Source of the DNA: Agrocybe praecox
Lineage: Eukaryota > Basidiomycota > Agaricomycetes > Agaricales > Agrocybaceae
Reading direction: 5' to 3'
DNA length: 19,311 nt
Assembly: GCA_964017145.1 (NCBI GenBank)
Contig: CAXHKQ010000290.1
Location: forward strand, 1 to 19,311
A program made the position numbers and the translations under genes. This document shows, one piece after another, positions 1-8,675 of the stretch; positions within the stretch are counted from its first letter, which is position 1; the number at the start of each line of letters is the position of its first letter. A model generated the notes under the pieces. That model saw only the letters and a list, made by a program, of their open reading frames with translations. It did not search any database and was not told where the DNA came from.

Positions 1-1171
1 GCAAGCATCGCTTCGGCGAGGATTCTGCTCATGCGTCCGCATCGACGAGCCGCGGCGGAGGCGGTGGACCGTTGAGCGCTCCGCCCCGCACACCGCAGCC
101 GGGCAAGAAGCACGAGTTCAGCTTCAGCTTTCTCAAGCAACTGACCGAGTCGCGCCGGCGGAAGCGCGAGGCCGAATACCAAGCGGAAGCGGCGGCCGGC
201 ATGATGGAGGAGCGCGAGGTGCACGAACAGATCGACGTGCAGACGGATGGCGGCGGTGCTGGCGGTGGCCGTGACGGCGAGCGTACGGGATTCGTTTCGC
301 TGCACTCGCAGGCGCTGAGCCGGCTGGAGCATATCATCAGTCGGCTGAAGGATTTGGAGGACAGTGGTAACAATGGTCGGAATGGCAGTAGCAGCGGCAT
401 CGAGGTGCGTCTGCCGCGCAGTTCGCCGGCCTCGCCGGCAATGGGCAAGAAGAAGCGCAATCCGTCTTCGTCGCCCATCAGACAGATCCTTAACTCGCCG
501 CTGCTGAACCGGCGGAATAGGAAGAAGCAGCTGATTGAGAGCTCCGATGAGGAGTCGCCGTTGTGTCCGGAGCAGGATAAGCAACCGCTGACTGGTGGTG
601 GTGGTGGAAAGAAGGACCGGCAGCCGTATCAGGATCTGGAGACGTTCCAGAAGGCGCAACTGCGGCAGAAGGTGAGTTGAATTAATAGATCTTTTCAGTC
701 CTGATATGTTCGACGGGATAGCTCACTGTCCCGACAAACAAAATAAGACAGCGTCAGCGATTCTCTGACTAATTCTGCCATTCTTATTTGTCGTTCAATT
801 CAGCTGAAACGTGGCAAAATCGAGCCCAACGGCATGCCCAGCGTGTCACAGCCGGCCGTCATGCGGCGAGAGTTCGTTATGCACAACAAGGCGCCGATGT
901 GGAACGAGAATAGCCAGGTGTATCAGCTGGACTTTGGGGGACGCGTCACGCAGGAGTCGGCAAAGAACTTTCAGATTGAGTTTCGCGGTCAGCAGGTTGG
1001 TAATTCATTGACCATTGACCAAGAATATGTTGATTGATAGTTTTCGAATTACAGGTGATGCAGTTCGGCCGAATCGACGGCAATGCGTACACGTTGGACT
1101 TTCAGTATCCGTTTTCGGCGCTGCAAGCGTTCTCAGTTGCCCTAGCCAATGTCACACAACGCCTGAAGTAG
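1..1171 (+). CDS. Tusp: TULP4/Tusp-like tubby superfamily protein, 3' end (5' partial, three exons)
   Basis: Exons are read as 3..671, 804..995 and 1055..1171, all joined in phase 0, with donors GTGAGT at 672 and GTTGGT at 996 and acceptors ending TTCAG and TTACAG. The reading frame is open to the left edge, so the N-terminus, which in this family holds WD40 repeats and a SOCS box, lies outside. About 325 residues are visible. First come a charged low-complexity linker and the motif [20 protein letters not shown]. The closing tubby segment then has [38 protein letters not shown] and [20 protein letters not shown], ending NVTQRLK-stop. This terminal block is strongly characteristic of TULP4 rather than TUB/TULP1-3, whose C-termini differ. 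Family knowledge: TULP4 is a putative CUL5 E3-ligase substrate receptor; its role here is inferred. Identity is confident; the upstream gene structure cannot be seen. Confidence 0.93.
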
Positions 1172-2030
1172 CAATTAGCATCAATTATGCCATCCGTGTA
1201 CCGCTTTAGAGGCGATTAGACTAGCTGAGCTCCGTTTGGCGTTCACCAAGAAAACAAACGACACACACCCAACAACATTGACATTGGTTTCAAGAATTTT
1301 TGTATATTTTATTTAGATTCGGCGCTTATTGTATCGCGTTGTGAATATTTAAGTTTTGTGATGCTTAAGCTGCGAGTGATTAGTCAAAGTATTGTTTTTA
1401 ACTAGTTGAATCTGTTATGTTTGTTGCATATGCTTTTTATGATTGATAGGATATAGACATATACAAACATCCCATTGCCAGTAAACTAAAACGCAGTTAC
1501 AAAAGTCCCTAGTCGTAAACATGTTGGTCAGATACACATACAAAGGAACACACACACATACACAAATTTAGAATCTCTAAAAATATTACTATGTCCAATA
1601 TATTTATATACGTATTGTATACCAATTATTATGCGCATATGTACATTTAAATTATAAGAAATGAACAAAACCGAAAAGACACTCCAATTACACCGCATAA
1701 AAGTACCGCATTATTCGTCGCCAATATACTGAATATGAACAAACTGATACCCCCAAATATGCACACACTCGACTATATACATTTACACACACTCACACAC
1801 ACGTCGCATCGTTGGTTCGCATGGCATTTTCAATTTTTTATTACACACCAAACGCATATAATAATAAAAACCACCTGTCCACCCAGACACTCAGTTCATC
1901 ACAGCACGCGCAATACACACACACACACGAACTCACACACTAATGTTTGTTGTAAAACTTTTCCGACTTTGCTTCCTTGTGAGGTGCGATCTTTTTGGAA
2001 AAAATAAACCTAATCCTCGACCTACGCGCT
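1172..2030 (+). other. 3' UTR of the Tusp-like gene with candidate poly(A) signals
   Basis: This AT-rich non-coding stretch follows the TAG stop at 1169-1171. It has CA-rich microsatellite patches at about 1545-1565, 1783-1805 and 1913-1940. AATAAA hexamers occur at 1863-1868 and 2003-2008, either of which could end the transcript. The short ORFs here are low-complexity CA-repeat translations without protein features. The end point is inferred, because no cleavage site can be proven from sequence alone. Confidence 0.55.
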
Positions 2031-2171
2031 TCAAGTGTTCGATCTTCTTGGAGATTAATGTTAAACCTTTGAACGGTCAGCAAGTCGACAGGTGGACTAG
2101 AGCGTGGTTGATATGGCCTCTACGCCAGATGTATTTTGCAACATCGTCACATTTTTAATTTTGTACATCCT

Positions 2172-2444
2172 AGTCGTCTGAGTGGTGCAGGGGTAGAGTA
2201 CCTGCCTCACGATCGGAAGGTCCTGGGTTCGAATCCCGGTATGGGTGCGGGTTTTTTCTTCTAACGATGATCCAAAGGAAGGATGTTAAATGTTGCCTAG
2301 GGTTACTCTTTGGATCGCTGTGCTAATCACATGGCATCTTTAAACCCGAAACCGATTATGAAGCCCTGCTACTCTTCACATACAAGAAGAGTATAGAAGG
2401 GAGGCCAAGACCTGTAATGGGTTGTAGTGCCACAAAATTATTAT
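2172..2444 (+). mobile_element. tRNA-derived SINE, copy A
   Basis: The element is about 273 bp. It starts at GTCGTCTGAGTGG, has a perfect RNA polymerase III box B GGTTCGAATCC at 2226-2236 in a tRNA-like head (2173-2240), and ends in an (ATT)n tail after TAGTGCCACAAAA. The 8-base direct repeat TACATCCT flanks it at 2164-2171 and 2445-2452, which I read as the target-site duplication. A close reverse-oriented copy lies at 12967-13238 and a decayed one at 16899-17493. Three copies, a tRNA-like head, a simple-repeat tail and flanking duplications together support a SINE. The head no longer folds as a clear functional tRNA, so I do not call a tRNA gene. Confidence 0.85.
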
Positions 2445-2452
2445 TACATCCT

Positions 2453-3620
2453 GTGAAAATTTCTAATCATTCGTTTTCGGCGCGACAACACGCGACAACG
2501 CTACAACACGATCGTGTTGTAAAAATACAAAAATGGTCAGCAAGGTGGACTAAATGTATTCTGTTTGGACGTGCGGCTGACAGGTCATGCCCCATATGGT
2601 TCAAATGCGTCATGGGTACATATTTTATTTTTCGATTTTTATTTTTATTTTGTGAACATGAGAATGTGTCACACAATAAAACATTTTGTCTCCATCATAA
2701 ATGTTGTTAAATATTGTTTTATCCATTGATTGAAAAAAATGTATAACTGTTCAAATAACCAAAACTGATACAAAATCCTTAATCATTCTAATGATTATTC
2801 CAAATTCCAAAGCAATAGTTACGAACACTTGAAATTTAATACATTTGTTTTACAAATAAAAATAATGTTTCTGAATATAATCATTATTCATTATCTCCAC
2901 ACAACATGCATTAGTCCACCGGTGGACTTGATGAATGTTCACGTGAATGTTTACGTTGAATCATGAAGAATTACTAATTGTGAAATGATTGCAAATAATA
3001 TTCATGAAATAGCTGGCCCGGCTGGCCCGCCATATATGTATCACACACAAAAATTAAACCATTTCGTTAGTTGATTAAAACCTAATGCGCAATGGAATAT
3101 TTTTTCATTTTTCTTACTCATTCTATTGTTTGTCTATAGACAACATTTTTGGTTTTTGTGCATAAACAAATTACGATGACATTTTGCCCATGTTTTTTTA
3201 TTACAAACTGTCCTTTGCCTGATCTCAACATATAAGCCAACTTTCATATCATTCGGTTCGCTAGTCTCAGAGCGTGATGATGCTTCAATGGAAAGTGACG
3301 AAGATTTTATTTATATTGATTTCACGACATCTTGATAATATCATCACTTTTGTGTACTATTTTAAAATTACTTGATCGGTGATGGGATAATGGAAATGAG
3401 TTATCTATAGTATAAAAACTATCCTTGGGCTTATCTCAACATATGAGCCAACTTTCATAACATTCTGTGCGCTAGTCTCAGCATGATGAAGCTTCAAAAT
3501 CTTGACCTCCAGATGTTTGAGCAACAGAGCATTGATCACCCTGTACCTGCATAGTTAGACGTTGATCTAGTACAACCGGCAACCGCACAGCTGTTCATGC
3601 GTTTCCCATAGCGGACGGCC
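2453..3620. other. Intergenic region with a diverged direct repeat
   Basis: No convincing gene is visible between SINE copy A and the MITE upstream of ALG13. The only clear structure is a direct repeat of about 82 bases, at 3206-3288 and again at 3417-3497 (offset about 211). It is recognisable by ATCTCAACATAT, GCCAACTTTCAT and GCTAGTCTCAG and has scattered mismatches and a small indel. A short doublet of GCTGGCCCG lies near 3012-3030. The remainder is AT-rich and I recognise nothing in it. Confidence 0.5.
3206..3497 (+). repeat. Diverged direct repeat, two units of about 82 bp, offset about 211 bp
   Basis: Unit 1 spans 3206-3288 and unit 2 spans 3417-3497. Shared blocks include ATCTCAACATAT and GCTAGTCTCAG, with substitutions throughout and a deletion in the second unit. 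It may be an old tandem duplication of about 211 bp or two copies of a repeat element. No coding content is seen. Confidence 0.6.
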
Positions 3621-3628
3621 CCTCGAAT

Positions 3629-3813
3629 CGAGGGGCGAATCACTCTTGTTCGAGGTGTACACCGATTTCCGGAAATCTTTGAGAGATTTCCATAAGATTT
3701 CCGGAGATTTCCGAAAATTTCCAAAGATTTCCAGAGATTTCCGGAGATTTCCAAAGATTTCCACACGATTTCCGGCGAAGAGTACACCGATTTCCAGAGT
3801 GATCCACCCCTCG
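3629..3813. mobile_element. 185-bp MITE with 18-bp TIRs and 8-bp TSD
   Basis: The left terminal repeat CGAGGGGCGAATCACTCT (3629-3646) is the inverse of the right end at 3796-3813 at 16 of 18 positions, and similarity continues inward through a GGTGTAC block. The element is flanked by a perfect 8-base duplication CCTCGAAT at 3621-3628 and 3814-3821. Terminal inverted repeats, an 8-bp TSD and small size fit a non-autonomous DNA transposon of the hAT or P type; the superfamily is inferred. A related terminal sequence recurs at 8247-8264. Nearly the whole interior is the GATTTCC minisatellite. The right end lies 125 bases before the ALG13 start codon. Confidence 0.8.
3664..3795. repeat. Phased GATTTCC decamer minisatellite
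   Basis: GATTTCC (or AATTTCC once) begins at 3664, 3685, 3696, 3706, 3716, 3726, 3736, 3746, 3756, 3767 and 3789. Seven consecutive units from 3696 to 3756 are spaced exactly 10 bases apart, about one helical turn, and vary only in the last three positions of each unit. At 3664-3677 the unit meets its own inverse to form the 14-base palindrome GATTTCCGGAAATC. The array is inside the MITE and just upstream of ALG13. Read on the other strand the unit is GGAAATCTNN, loosely like an insect NF-kappaB half-site, but that resemblance is weak and inferred. Confidence 0.85.
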
Positions 3814-3938
3814 CCTCGAATTTGCTGCAGCCGAAAAGAACGGAAACGTAAACAAATCAATAAACAAAACTTACTTTTAGTTTTCCGCCGGAGTTCCGCC
3901 ACCGCTTTTCGGAACATATTCGTCTGCTTTCGCTGCAA

Positions 3939-4550
3939 ATGCCCCCAGCTCCCGCCCACTCTCTCCAGATGCCGCCGTTCGTCGGAAAACGACTCGTCAA
4001 CACGCTCACGTTCCCCGCCGTCTTCGTCACCGTCGGCACCACCGAATTCCAGGCGCTCTGCGATGTCATCGCCTCCGCCCCGGCCCTGCGGGCGCTGCGC
4101 TCGATCGGCTGCCGCCAGCTCACCATCCAGACGGGCAGCAGCAAATTCGATGCGGAACGCTTCGCCCACGATTGCTCTGTGCTGGGCATTCGCACGCACA
4201 TCTTCGACTATGCACCGTCGTTGGAGCGACACCTGTTCGACGCCGATCTGGTGATCAGTCACGCCGGAGCGGGCACCTGCATGGAGGCTCTGGGCGCCGC
4301 CCCGCGTGCCGATGGCGACGGCCAGCACGGACGCACCATGCTGGTGGTGGTCAACGAGACGCTGATGGACAACCATCAGGCGGAGCTGGCGCAGCGACTG
4401 GCGCAGGACGGGCACATCCATTGCTGTGTGGCCGCCGAGGTGGTGGAGCGACTGGAGACGAGCGTGCGGACGGGCGTGCTGCAGCCGTACGAGTTTGGCG
4501 ATGTGCAGCTGCTGGTGCAGCAGATCGATGGCATGATGGGGTTTTTGTGA
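3939..4550 (+). CDS. Alg13: ALG13, UDP-GlcNAc transferase catalytic subunit
   Basis: This intronless ORF of 203 codons encodes a compact GT28-C-terminal-type domain. The N-terminal strand FPAVFVTVGTTEF (about residues 25-37) carries the family's VTVGTT motif. A mid-protein SHAGAGTCMEAL motif is the sugar-nucleotide binding HAGAG loop. It is followed by MLVVVNETLMDNHQAELAQ, the acidic/His segment typical of ALG13. Family knowledge: ALG13 is cytosolic and is recruited to the ER membrane by ALG14, and the pair adds the second GlcNAc to dolichol-PP-GlcNAc in N-glycan synthesis. The first ATG (3939, context CAAATG) gives 203 aa and an internal ATG at 3969 gives 193 aa, both somewhat longer than the roughly 165-170 aa short form. 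No OTU or Tudor domain, as in the long vertebrate form, follows the stop. The gene sits alone, with a MITE upstream and AATAAA downstream. Confidence 0.93.
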   Translation: MPPAPAHSLQMPPFVGKRLVNTLTFPAVFVTVGTTEFQALCDVIASAPALRALRSIGCRQLTIQTGSSKFDAERFAHDCSVLGIRTHIFDYAPSLERHLFDADLVISHAGAGTCMEALGAAPRADGDGQHGRTMLVVVNETLMDNHQAELAQRLAQDGHIHCCVAAEVVERLETSVRTGVLQPYEFGDVQLLVQQIDGMMGFL

Positions 4551-4610
4551 ATTAGGGGGCATTATATGATTTTATCATCGTCTGATCGAGATACGTTATT
4601 TTGGTAGTCG

Positions 4611-4616
4611 AATAAA
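4611..4616 (+). terminator. Poly(A) signal of Alg13
   Basis: AATAAA lies 61 bases after the TGA stop of Alg13, a usual distance for a compact insect 3' UTR. A TTTCAAG-containing stretch follows. The assignment is inferred from motif and position only. Confidence 0.6.
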
Positions 4617-4619
4617 TGA

Positions 4620-5090
4620 ACTGCCGATTTCAAGCGATTTCAAGTATGTATTGGAATTTGAAGCAAGTACATAAGTGGCAATACATATATGTATATGGTA
4701 TATGTAAAGTGTTTCTCCTCTCTGTAACAAAGATTTTGTATGTAAAGATGAGTCGAAGTTGAGTTAACACATAAGCATAGGGACAATACAATCAAACGAA
4801 TGAATGACACTTCACATATACACACACGAATTTCACGCACACTTATGCAAATCTCTCGTATTTCTACTCTGTAAGGGTAAGGGTTCCGAATGCTCTCATC
4901 TTCTGTTATCTCTTTGTTATCTCTGAATTCAACCCAGTACTGCTAACAACGTTTAGTAGAGACTGATTTAACTCTCTAGTGCACACGACTCCGATTCCAC
5001 TGAAAAATGCATGAAAGATGTGTGTTGACAAAAACTACTTTCACATCCAGGTTGGCTTGAGTCTGGCACATGAGCAAGACTCGGAACTCA
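4620..5090. other. Intergenic DNA without recognised genes
   Basis: AT-rich sequence follows the Alg13 poly(A) signal. A purine/pyrimidine-alternating TATATG patch occurs near 4683-4705 and a CA-rich patch near 4816-4842. The short ORFs on either strand show no family motif. I see nothing else to annotate here. Confidence 0.4.
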
Positions 5091-5458
5091 AATGGTCTAA
5101 AAATATACCTTTTAGGGCTCTAAAATAGTGGCTTTTTTCACAAAAAAAAGTGAAAAAAATTTAAAACAAAAAAAGGTCTAAAAATCATGATTTCTCGATG
5201 ATATTTCGTACAAATGGTTTGAAAGACGTAGTGAATATGGCTCTTCTTGAAATTATCGCCCAAAGCACGTCATTTGCTTGGACAATGCTGTTCCGCATTA
5301 CATTGTTTGTATATTTTCTGATTAATTAGCAAACATTTTTTGAGATTTTTTACGAACTTATTTTTTTTTTACAAAAAATTGAATATTTACCAGATTGCTA
5401 TTTGATGAAAAATTGTAGATTTTTTGAAAGGCAAAGGGCAAAAAAGGGTCTAAAAATA

Positions 5459-5755
5459 GTGTAAATAAGGAAAGTGTAGTGTAAATGTGTAAATAAGGGT
5501 AAAAAAAGGGATATAGAAGAAAAAAGGGCATAACGTCCAAAAAGGGAAAAAAGGAATTAAAAAGTAACTTTCATTTTAATCGTACGGAAACGTGACGCAT
5601 AATCGTCGTGTAAATAAGGAAAGTGTAGTGTAAATGTGTAAATAAGGGTAAAAAAGGGATATAGAAGAAAAAAGGGCATAACGTCCAAAAGGGGAAAAAA
5701 GGAATTAAAAAGTAACTTTCATTTTAATCGTACGGAAACGTGACGCATAATCGTC
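5459..5755. repeat. 149-bp tandem duplication
   Basis: Unit 1 spans 5459-5607 and unit 2 spans 5608-5755. They are almost identical, differing mainly by one A in an A-run and one A/G change, so the duplication is recent. Each unit starts GTGTAAATAAGG, contains several AAAGGG-type runs and ends ACGCATAATCGTC. The preceding sequence (5090-5458) has three GGTCTAAAAAT copies in A/T-rich DNA. No coding function is visible. Confidence 0.9.
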
Positions 5756-5988
5756 GTGGTTACAAATGTTCGGTAGAATGATCAGAAAAAATAGTGATTT
5801 TCCCCTAACTCTCATCCGCCTTTGGGGTCTAAATCGACCCTATTTGTTGATTTTTTCTACTTGGAATGGCTACAGAACGTAAACGGTTCATCGATACGAG
5901 CTGATACCTTGGCTATAACGCGTTTTATGGAATGCTCTTTCCAAATTAAATATTCATCACCACCGCTGGTGGAATTTACTTACGATTT

Positions 5989-6036
5989 ACTTACGAATCC
6001 GCCGTTGGGGTCTAAATAGACCCCAATCGGAAACGA
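5989..6036 (+). repeat. 48-bp GGGGTCTAAAT repeat, left inverted copy
   Basis: This segment matches the reverse complement of 8676-8723 at 46 of 48 positions. Its core GGGGTCTAAATAGACCCC (6007-6024) is itself nearly palindromic. A third, shorter relative lies at 5814-5840 in direct orientation. Such terminal-like inverted copies around a 2.6-kb block suggest the ends or sub-ends of a DNA transposon. The family is not identified. Confidence 0.7.
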
Positions 6037-6704
6037 ACGTGTTTTCGAACAGTCGTGGGAGCTTCATATATCGATTTTCTTGGTTTGTTGTTTTTGTTAT
6101 CAACACGAAAACACGTAGTGACCATTTTCACAAAAAACTGGAATTCTTACTTCGTTTGTTAGTTTATTATAGACATGAACGCAAACGGTCCTATATCTCG
6201 AAAGCAGATTAACCCGCCCTTACCCGCATGGCTCTGGCCAGGCCCAAAGTTGTGCCTCTTCTAAATATCTTGGCTCATGGTCGGGGAATGAACTCATTCG
6301 ATACATGAATTCGTCAGTCTTATTTTTATCTATCTCAAACAATTTTTTTCAAATTTTTAGGTTGATGTTTTCATATTCAAATCGTGCGGCAAGCACGATA
6401 ATGCCCGGATAGCATTGCAAACGAAAAATATCACAACTATCCCCTTGCGAAGGCAGAACCTTTTTCAACGCAAACCCTGAATCGAAAACGCTACGCTCAA
6501 TCTCATTGGCTTATGGAGGCACGCTATTCGTTTACACCCACGAAAATCACATGAAAACCGCCGACGACGTACATGCGTGCAATATGACGACGCGTTTCAG
6601 TCGAACTTATCTCCCTGTACTGAGATCATCAAACGCTGAGCTTCAGCGCACGCACTCGATTATGAAAATGTGCGCTCGCATCTCGAAAAGCAACAACGAT
6701 CGAG

Positions 6705-7078
6705 TGTAGGGAACTTAAGAGTGAAAGAACGGACAAAGCGGCACATTAGTGATTCGCTGTTTCACTATACGCTGTTTTCGTATTTCCCTACACTATTTCG
6801 ATCGATAAATGTATTTTTGTTTATATGTGCGTGAGATTCGTGTGTGCATATGTGAAATGTTATATATTCGTTTGAATGTATTGTCCATATATGAATGCTC
6901 ATGTGATAATGAAATTTTGTCTGTTCTAATCTGTATGTAGAAGGTCTCTAATCTCGAAGAGCGAAACACCAAATGTAAAGCAAATGAGCGCGTGTGAGGT
7001 CAGTTCGTTGTGCGCGTTTATCTTGTGTTCGATCTTCAAGCTCTTGATCAGTGGAACACGAATTATATCCGCCAAGAC
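6705..7078 (+). mobile_element. LTR-like segment with a PBS-like site, tentative
   Basis: The stretch begins TGTAGGGAACTTAAG and is followed at about 7079 by TGGCGCCCCGTAAAC, whose first eight bases match the tRNA-Lys primer-binding site used by many LTR retroelements. Its end near CCGCCAAGAC is not the canonical CA directly beside the site. No second LTR, gag or pol is found in the window. It may be a 5' LTR fragment or a chance match. Confidence 0.25.
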
Positions 7079-7341
7079 TGGCGCCCCGTAAACAAGCAGC
7101 CCTCATCAAATGATCGCGCTCGCAACATTTGACCGCCCATTAACACCAGAGTCGCCAGACATGTGCAGATTGCAGACGGCGGTGGCTACGCGAATATGGA
7201 CGAACGCCAATTATTTTATGCAGCCCGTGAGCGATATCTTCAACGAGGTATGTGCGAAGCAGTGCCCGCGTGTTTACGTGTATATTATTTTTTAATCCGA
7301 TTTTGATATTTTCCATCAATCAGATTGTACGCGCACCATAG

Positions 7342-7815
7342 TTGCAGTTGCGGAGTGAGAATGCCGCTGGCTCCGCCGGTGCTGCGGAGCGCCTCGAGAA
7401 GATGAGCTGTGCATTGACAAGACAGGCGCGCATGCTGAGCACAGCGCACCGGCAGCAGTTGCGGCAAGGTCGAGGTGAAGCGCTACAAGCGCTAGTAGAA
7501 GAAGTCGTCGGCGCGAAAAAAAATGCGTTCATGCGAAGGCGGCGTCGGCGTCCGCAGCGAAGGACGGTGGCTGCTGCTGGTAGTGGAGGTTCAACAATGT
7601 GGAAGGTTGATCTGTGTACATGTACGACCATGATGCGTACTGGTTATATAAGTTTATATATATATATATATCGATCAACTGAATCTGAATCTGAAATAAA
7701 TAAATCGCAAAGCATAAACAAGCTCTCACAGGCAAAACAGTTGGGCCGAGCTGGGCTTGAGAAATTTAATCAACGGCAGTATGGACCTCGTTTGCACCCA
7801 ACAACAACAATGTAG
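7342..7815 (+). CDS. Unidentified Ala/Arg-rich ORF, possibly a remnant
   Basis: This 157-codon ORF starts MQLRSENAAGSAGAAERLEK. It has a heptad-like Leu/Gln/Glu helix to about residue 55 and an Arg-rich run (RRRRRR) near residue 65-70. It then loses complexity into a TA-microsatellite translation (YIYIYR). An upstream frame at about 7171-7250 reads DGGGYANMDERQLFYAARER before a GTATGT donor-like site. Both sit just downstream of the PBS-like site, so a gag-like remnant is conceivable. I recognise no family, and the ORF may be chance. Confidence 0.2.
   Translation: MQLRSENAAGSAGAAERLEKMSCALTRQARMLSTAHRQQLRQGRGEALQALVEEVVGAKKNAFMRRRRRRPQRRTVAAAGSGGSTMWKVDLCTCTTMMRTGYISLYIYIYRSTESESEINKSQSINKLSQAKQLGRAGLEKFNQRQYGPRLHPTTTM
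7655..7670. repeat. TA microsatellite
   Basis: A short run of alternating TA is followed by two GAATCT units and two AAATA units at about 7680-7704. Simple-sequence DNA only. Confidence 0.7.
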
Positions 7816-7833
7816 AACAACAACAATGTAGAG
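7799..7833. repeat. Tandem doublet of ACAACAACAATGTAG
   Basis: Two adjacent copies of a CAACAACAATGTAGA unit (16 bases) stand just after the stop-bearing end of the Ala/Arg-rich ORF. This is a small duplication with no known function. Confidence 0.6.
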
Positions 7834-8179
7834 AACCGGAAAAGCGCGGGAAAAACGAGGTGAATTTGTGATCAGCTGTTCGAAAGAAATGTCAGCAGTG
7901 TGGTGAAATGAGATCGCGGAGAAAACGAATGCGGAAAGGGCGTAAAATCTGCGTTTCAGGGGAGTTTTTTCTACCACTCACGCGGCGTTCAAGCGATTCT
8001 GTTTATCTTCGGAGCGGTTTCAATCGCCTGGCGCATGGTTGGAGTTTATCGCAAACGAACGACAAGCGACAAACGTACTTCGATGGGAACGATTCTCTCG
8101 CATAGCGTTCAGAATTGTTGTTCGGGTGGCATCCGTAACCGCATGTCAACGGCACGCCGCAGTATGAGAATCGATATTC

Positions 8180-8219
8180 TCAGTTGGCGACACTGCCAAC
8201 CAGCAGTGTCGCCAACTGA
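8180..8219. repeat. 17-bp perfect inverted repeat with 6-base loop
   Basis: The arm TCAGTTGGCGACACTGC (8180-8196) and its exact reverse complement (8203-8219) are separated by CAACCA. The inward CAGTGTCGCCAAC sequence resembles the ends of some hAT-type insect elements. The structure may therefore be two transposon ends left around an 8-base CCAACCAG, or a foldback. The hairpin is seen directly and its origin is inferred. Confidence 0.85.
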
Positions 8220-8246
8220 AACATCAACCGAAGCATGTGTTCGAAC

Positions 8247-8333
8247 CGAGGGGTGAATCACTCTGGTATTCGGTGTTCACTGATGAAATCAATATGAATT
8301 CTACAGAAATCTGCGGGTGTGATTTGTCCCTCG
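8247..8333. mobile_element. Second copy of the CGAGGGG MITE family (degraded)
   Basis: The left end CGAGGGGTGAATCACTCT at 8247-8264 matches the left TIR of the 3629 MITE at 17 of 18 positions and continues into a CGGTGT block as that element does. A weaker inverted match ends at CCCTCG (8328-8333, about 13 of 18). No 8-bp TSD is visible, so the right end is uncertain and the copy is probably truncated. It lacks the decamer array. Confidence 0.55.
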
Positions 8334-8675
8334 GCGCAAAACCATTTGCATGTTTACATTCCTGTGCTCTCAATGACGGTGACGTTTCACTGACGTTCGC
8401 TCTTTTGCTTTCTCCAAAATCAACGCTACGTACTGCGGCGTTTCGCGGGATGCGGGTACGAGTGCCAATTTTTTCATGATAACGGGAGGGTTAACTAGAC
8501 ATGCGCCACTATTGGGATCACCACATCAATATAAAGAATTCACCAATTTGCCTTGAACTTTCATAACTTCCCCCACAAGTAGTAATTGCAAAAATCCTGA
8601 CACACGTAAATCATTATTTTTTGTCCACTTTCACGTGTAAAACCCGCGACTCGAATGTGTGCATATTTCATCAGG

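Larger units (their letters stand above)
6213..8490. mobile_element. Possible piggyBac-like element with TTAA flanks
   Basis: TTAA at 6209-6212 is followed by CCCGCCCTTACCC, and the right side reads GATAACGGGAGGG then TTAA at 8491-8494. The inverted ends share CCC-x-CCC and then TTA, and both carry a nearby TACCCGCAT block further in. TTAA duplication with CCY...GGG ends is the piggyBac signature. No transposase motif is seen inside, so it would be a non-autonomous or mosaic element. The TIR match is short, so this is a tentative call. The inverted 48-bp repeats at 5989 and 8676 lie almost symmetrically outside these ends. Confidence 0.35.

Noticed and set aside
2173..2245. A functional tRNA gene at the box B GGTTCGAATCC
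   Set aside because: The head is followed by a body and (ATT)n tail, has a TSD, and recurs at 12967-13238 and 16899-17493. The acceptor and anticodon stems do not pair well, so it is a SINE head.
3664..3795. CRISPR array from the regularly spaced GATTTCC repeats
   Set aside because: The units are contiguous 10-mers without spacers, inside a MITE in an animal-type genome.
3567..4562. 331-codon minus-strand ORF overlapping ALG13
   Set aside because: It is the antisense shadow of GC-rich ALG13 codons plus the decamer array (repeated GNLRKSLEI-type residues). No family motif is present.
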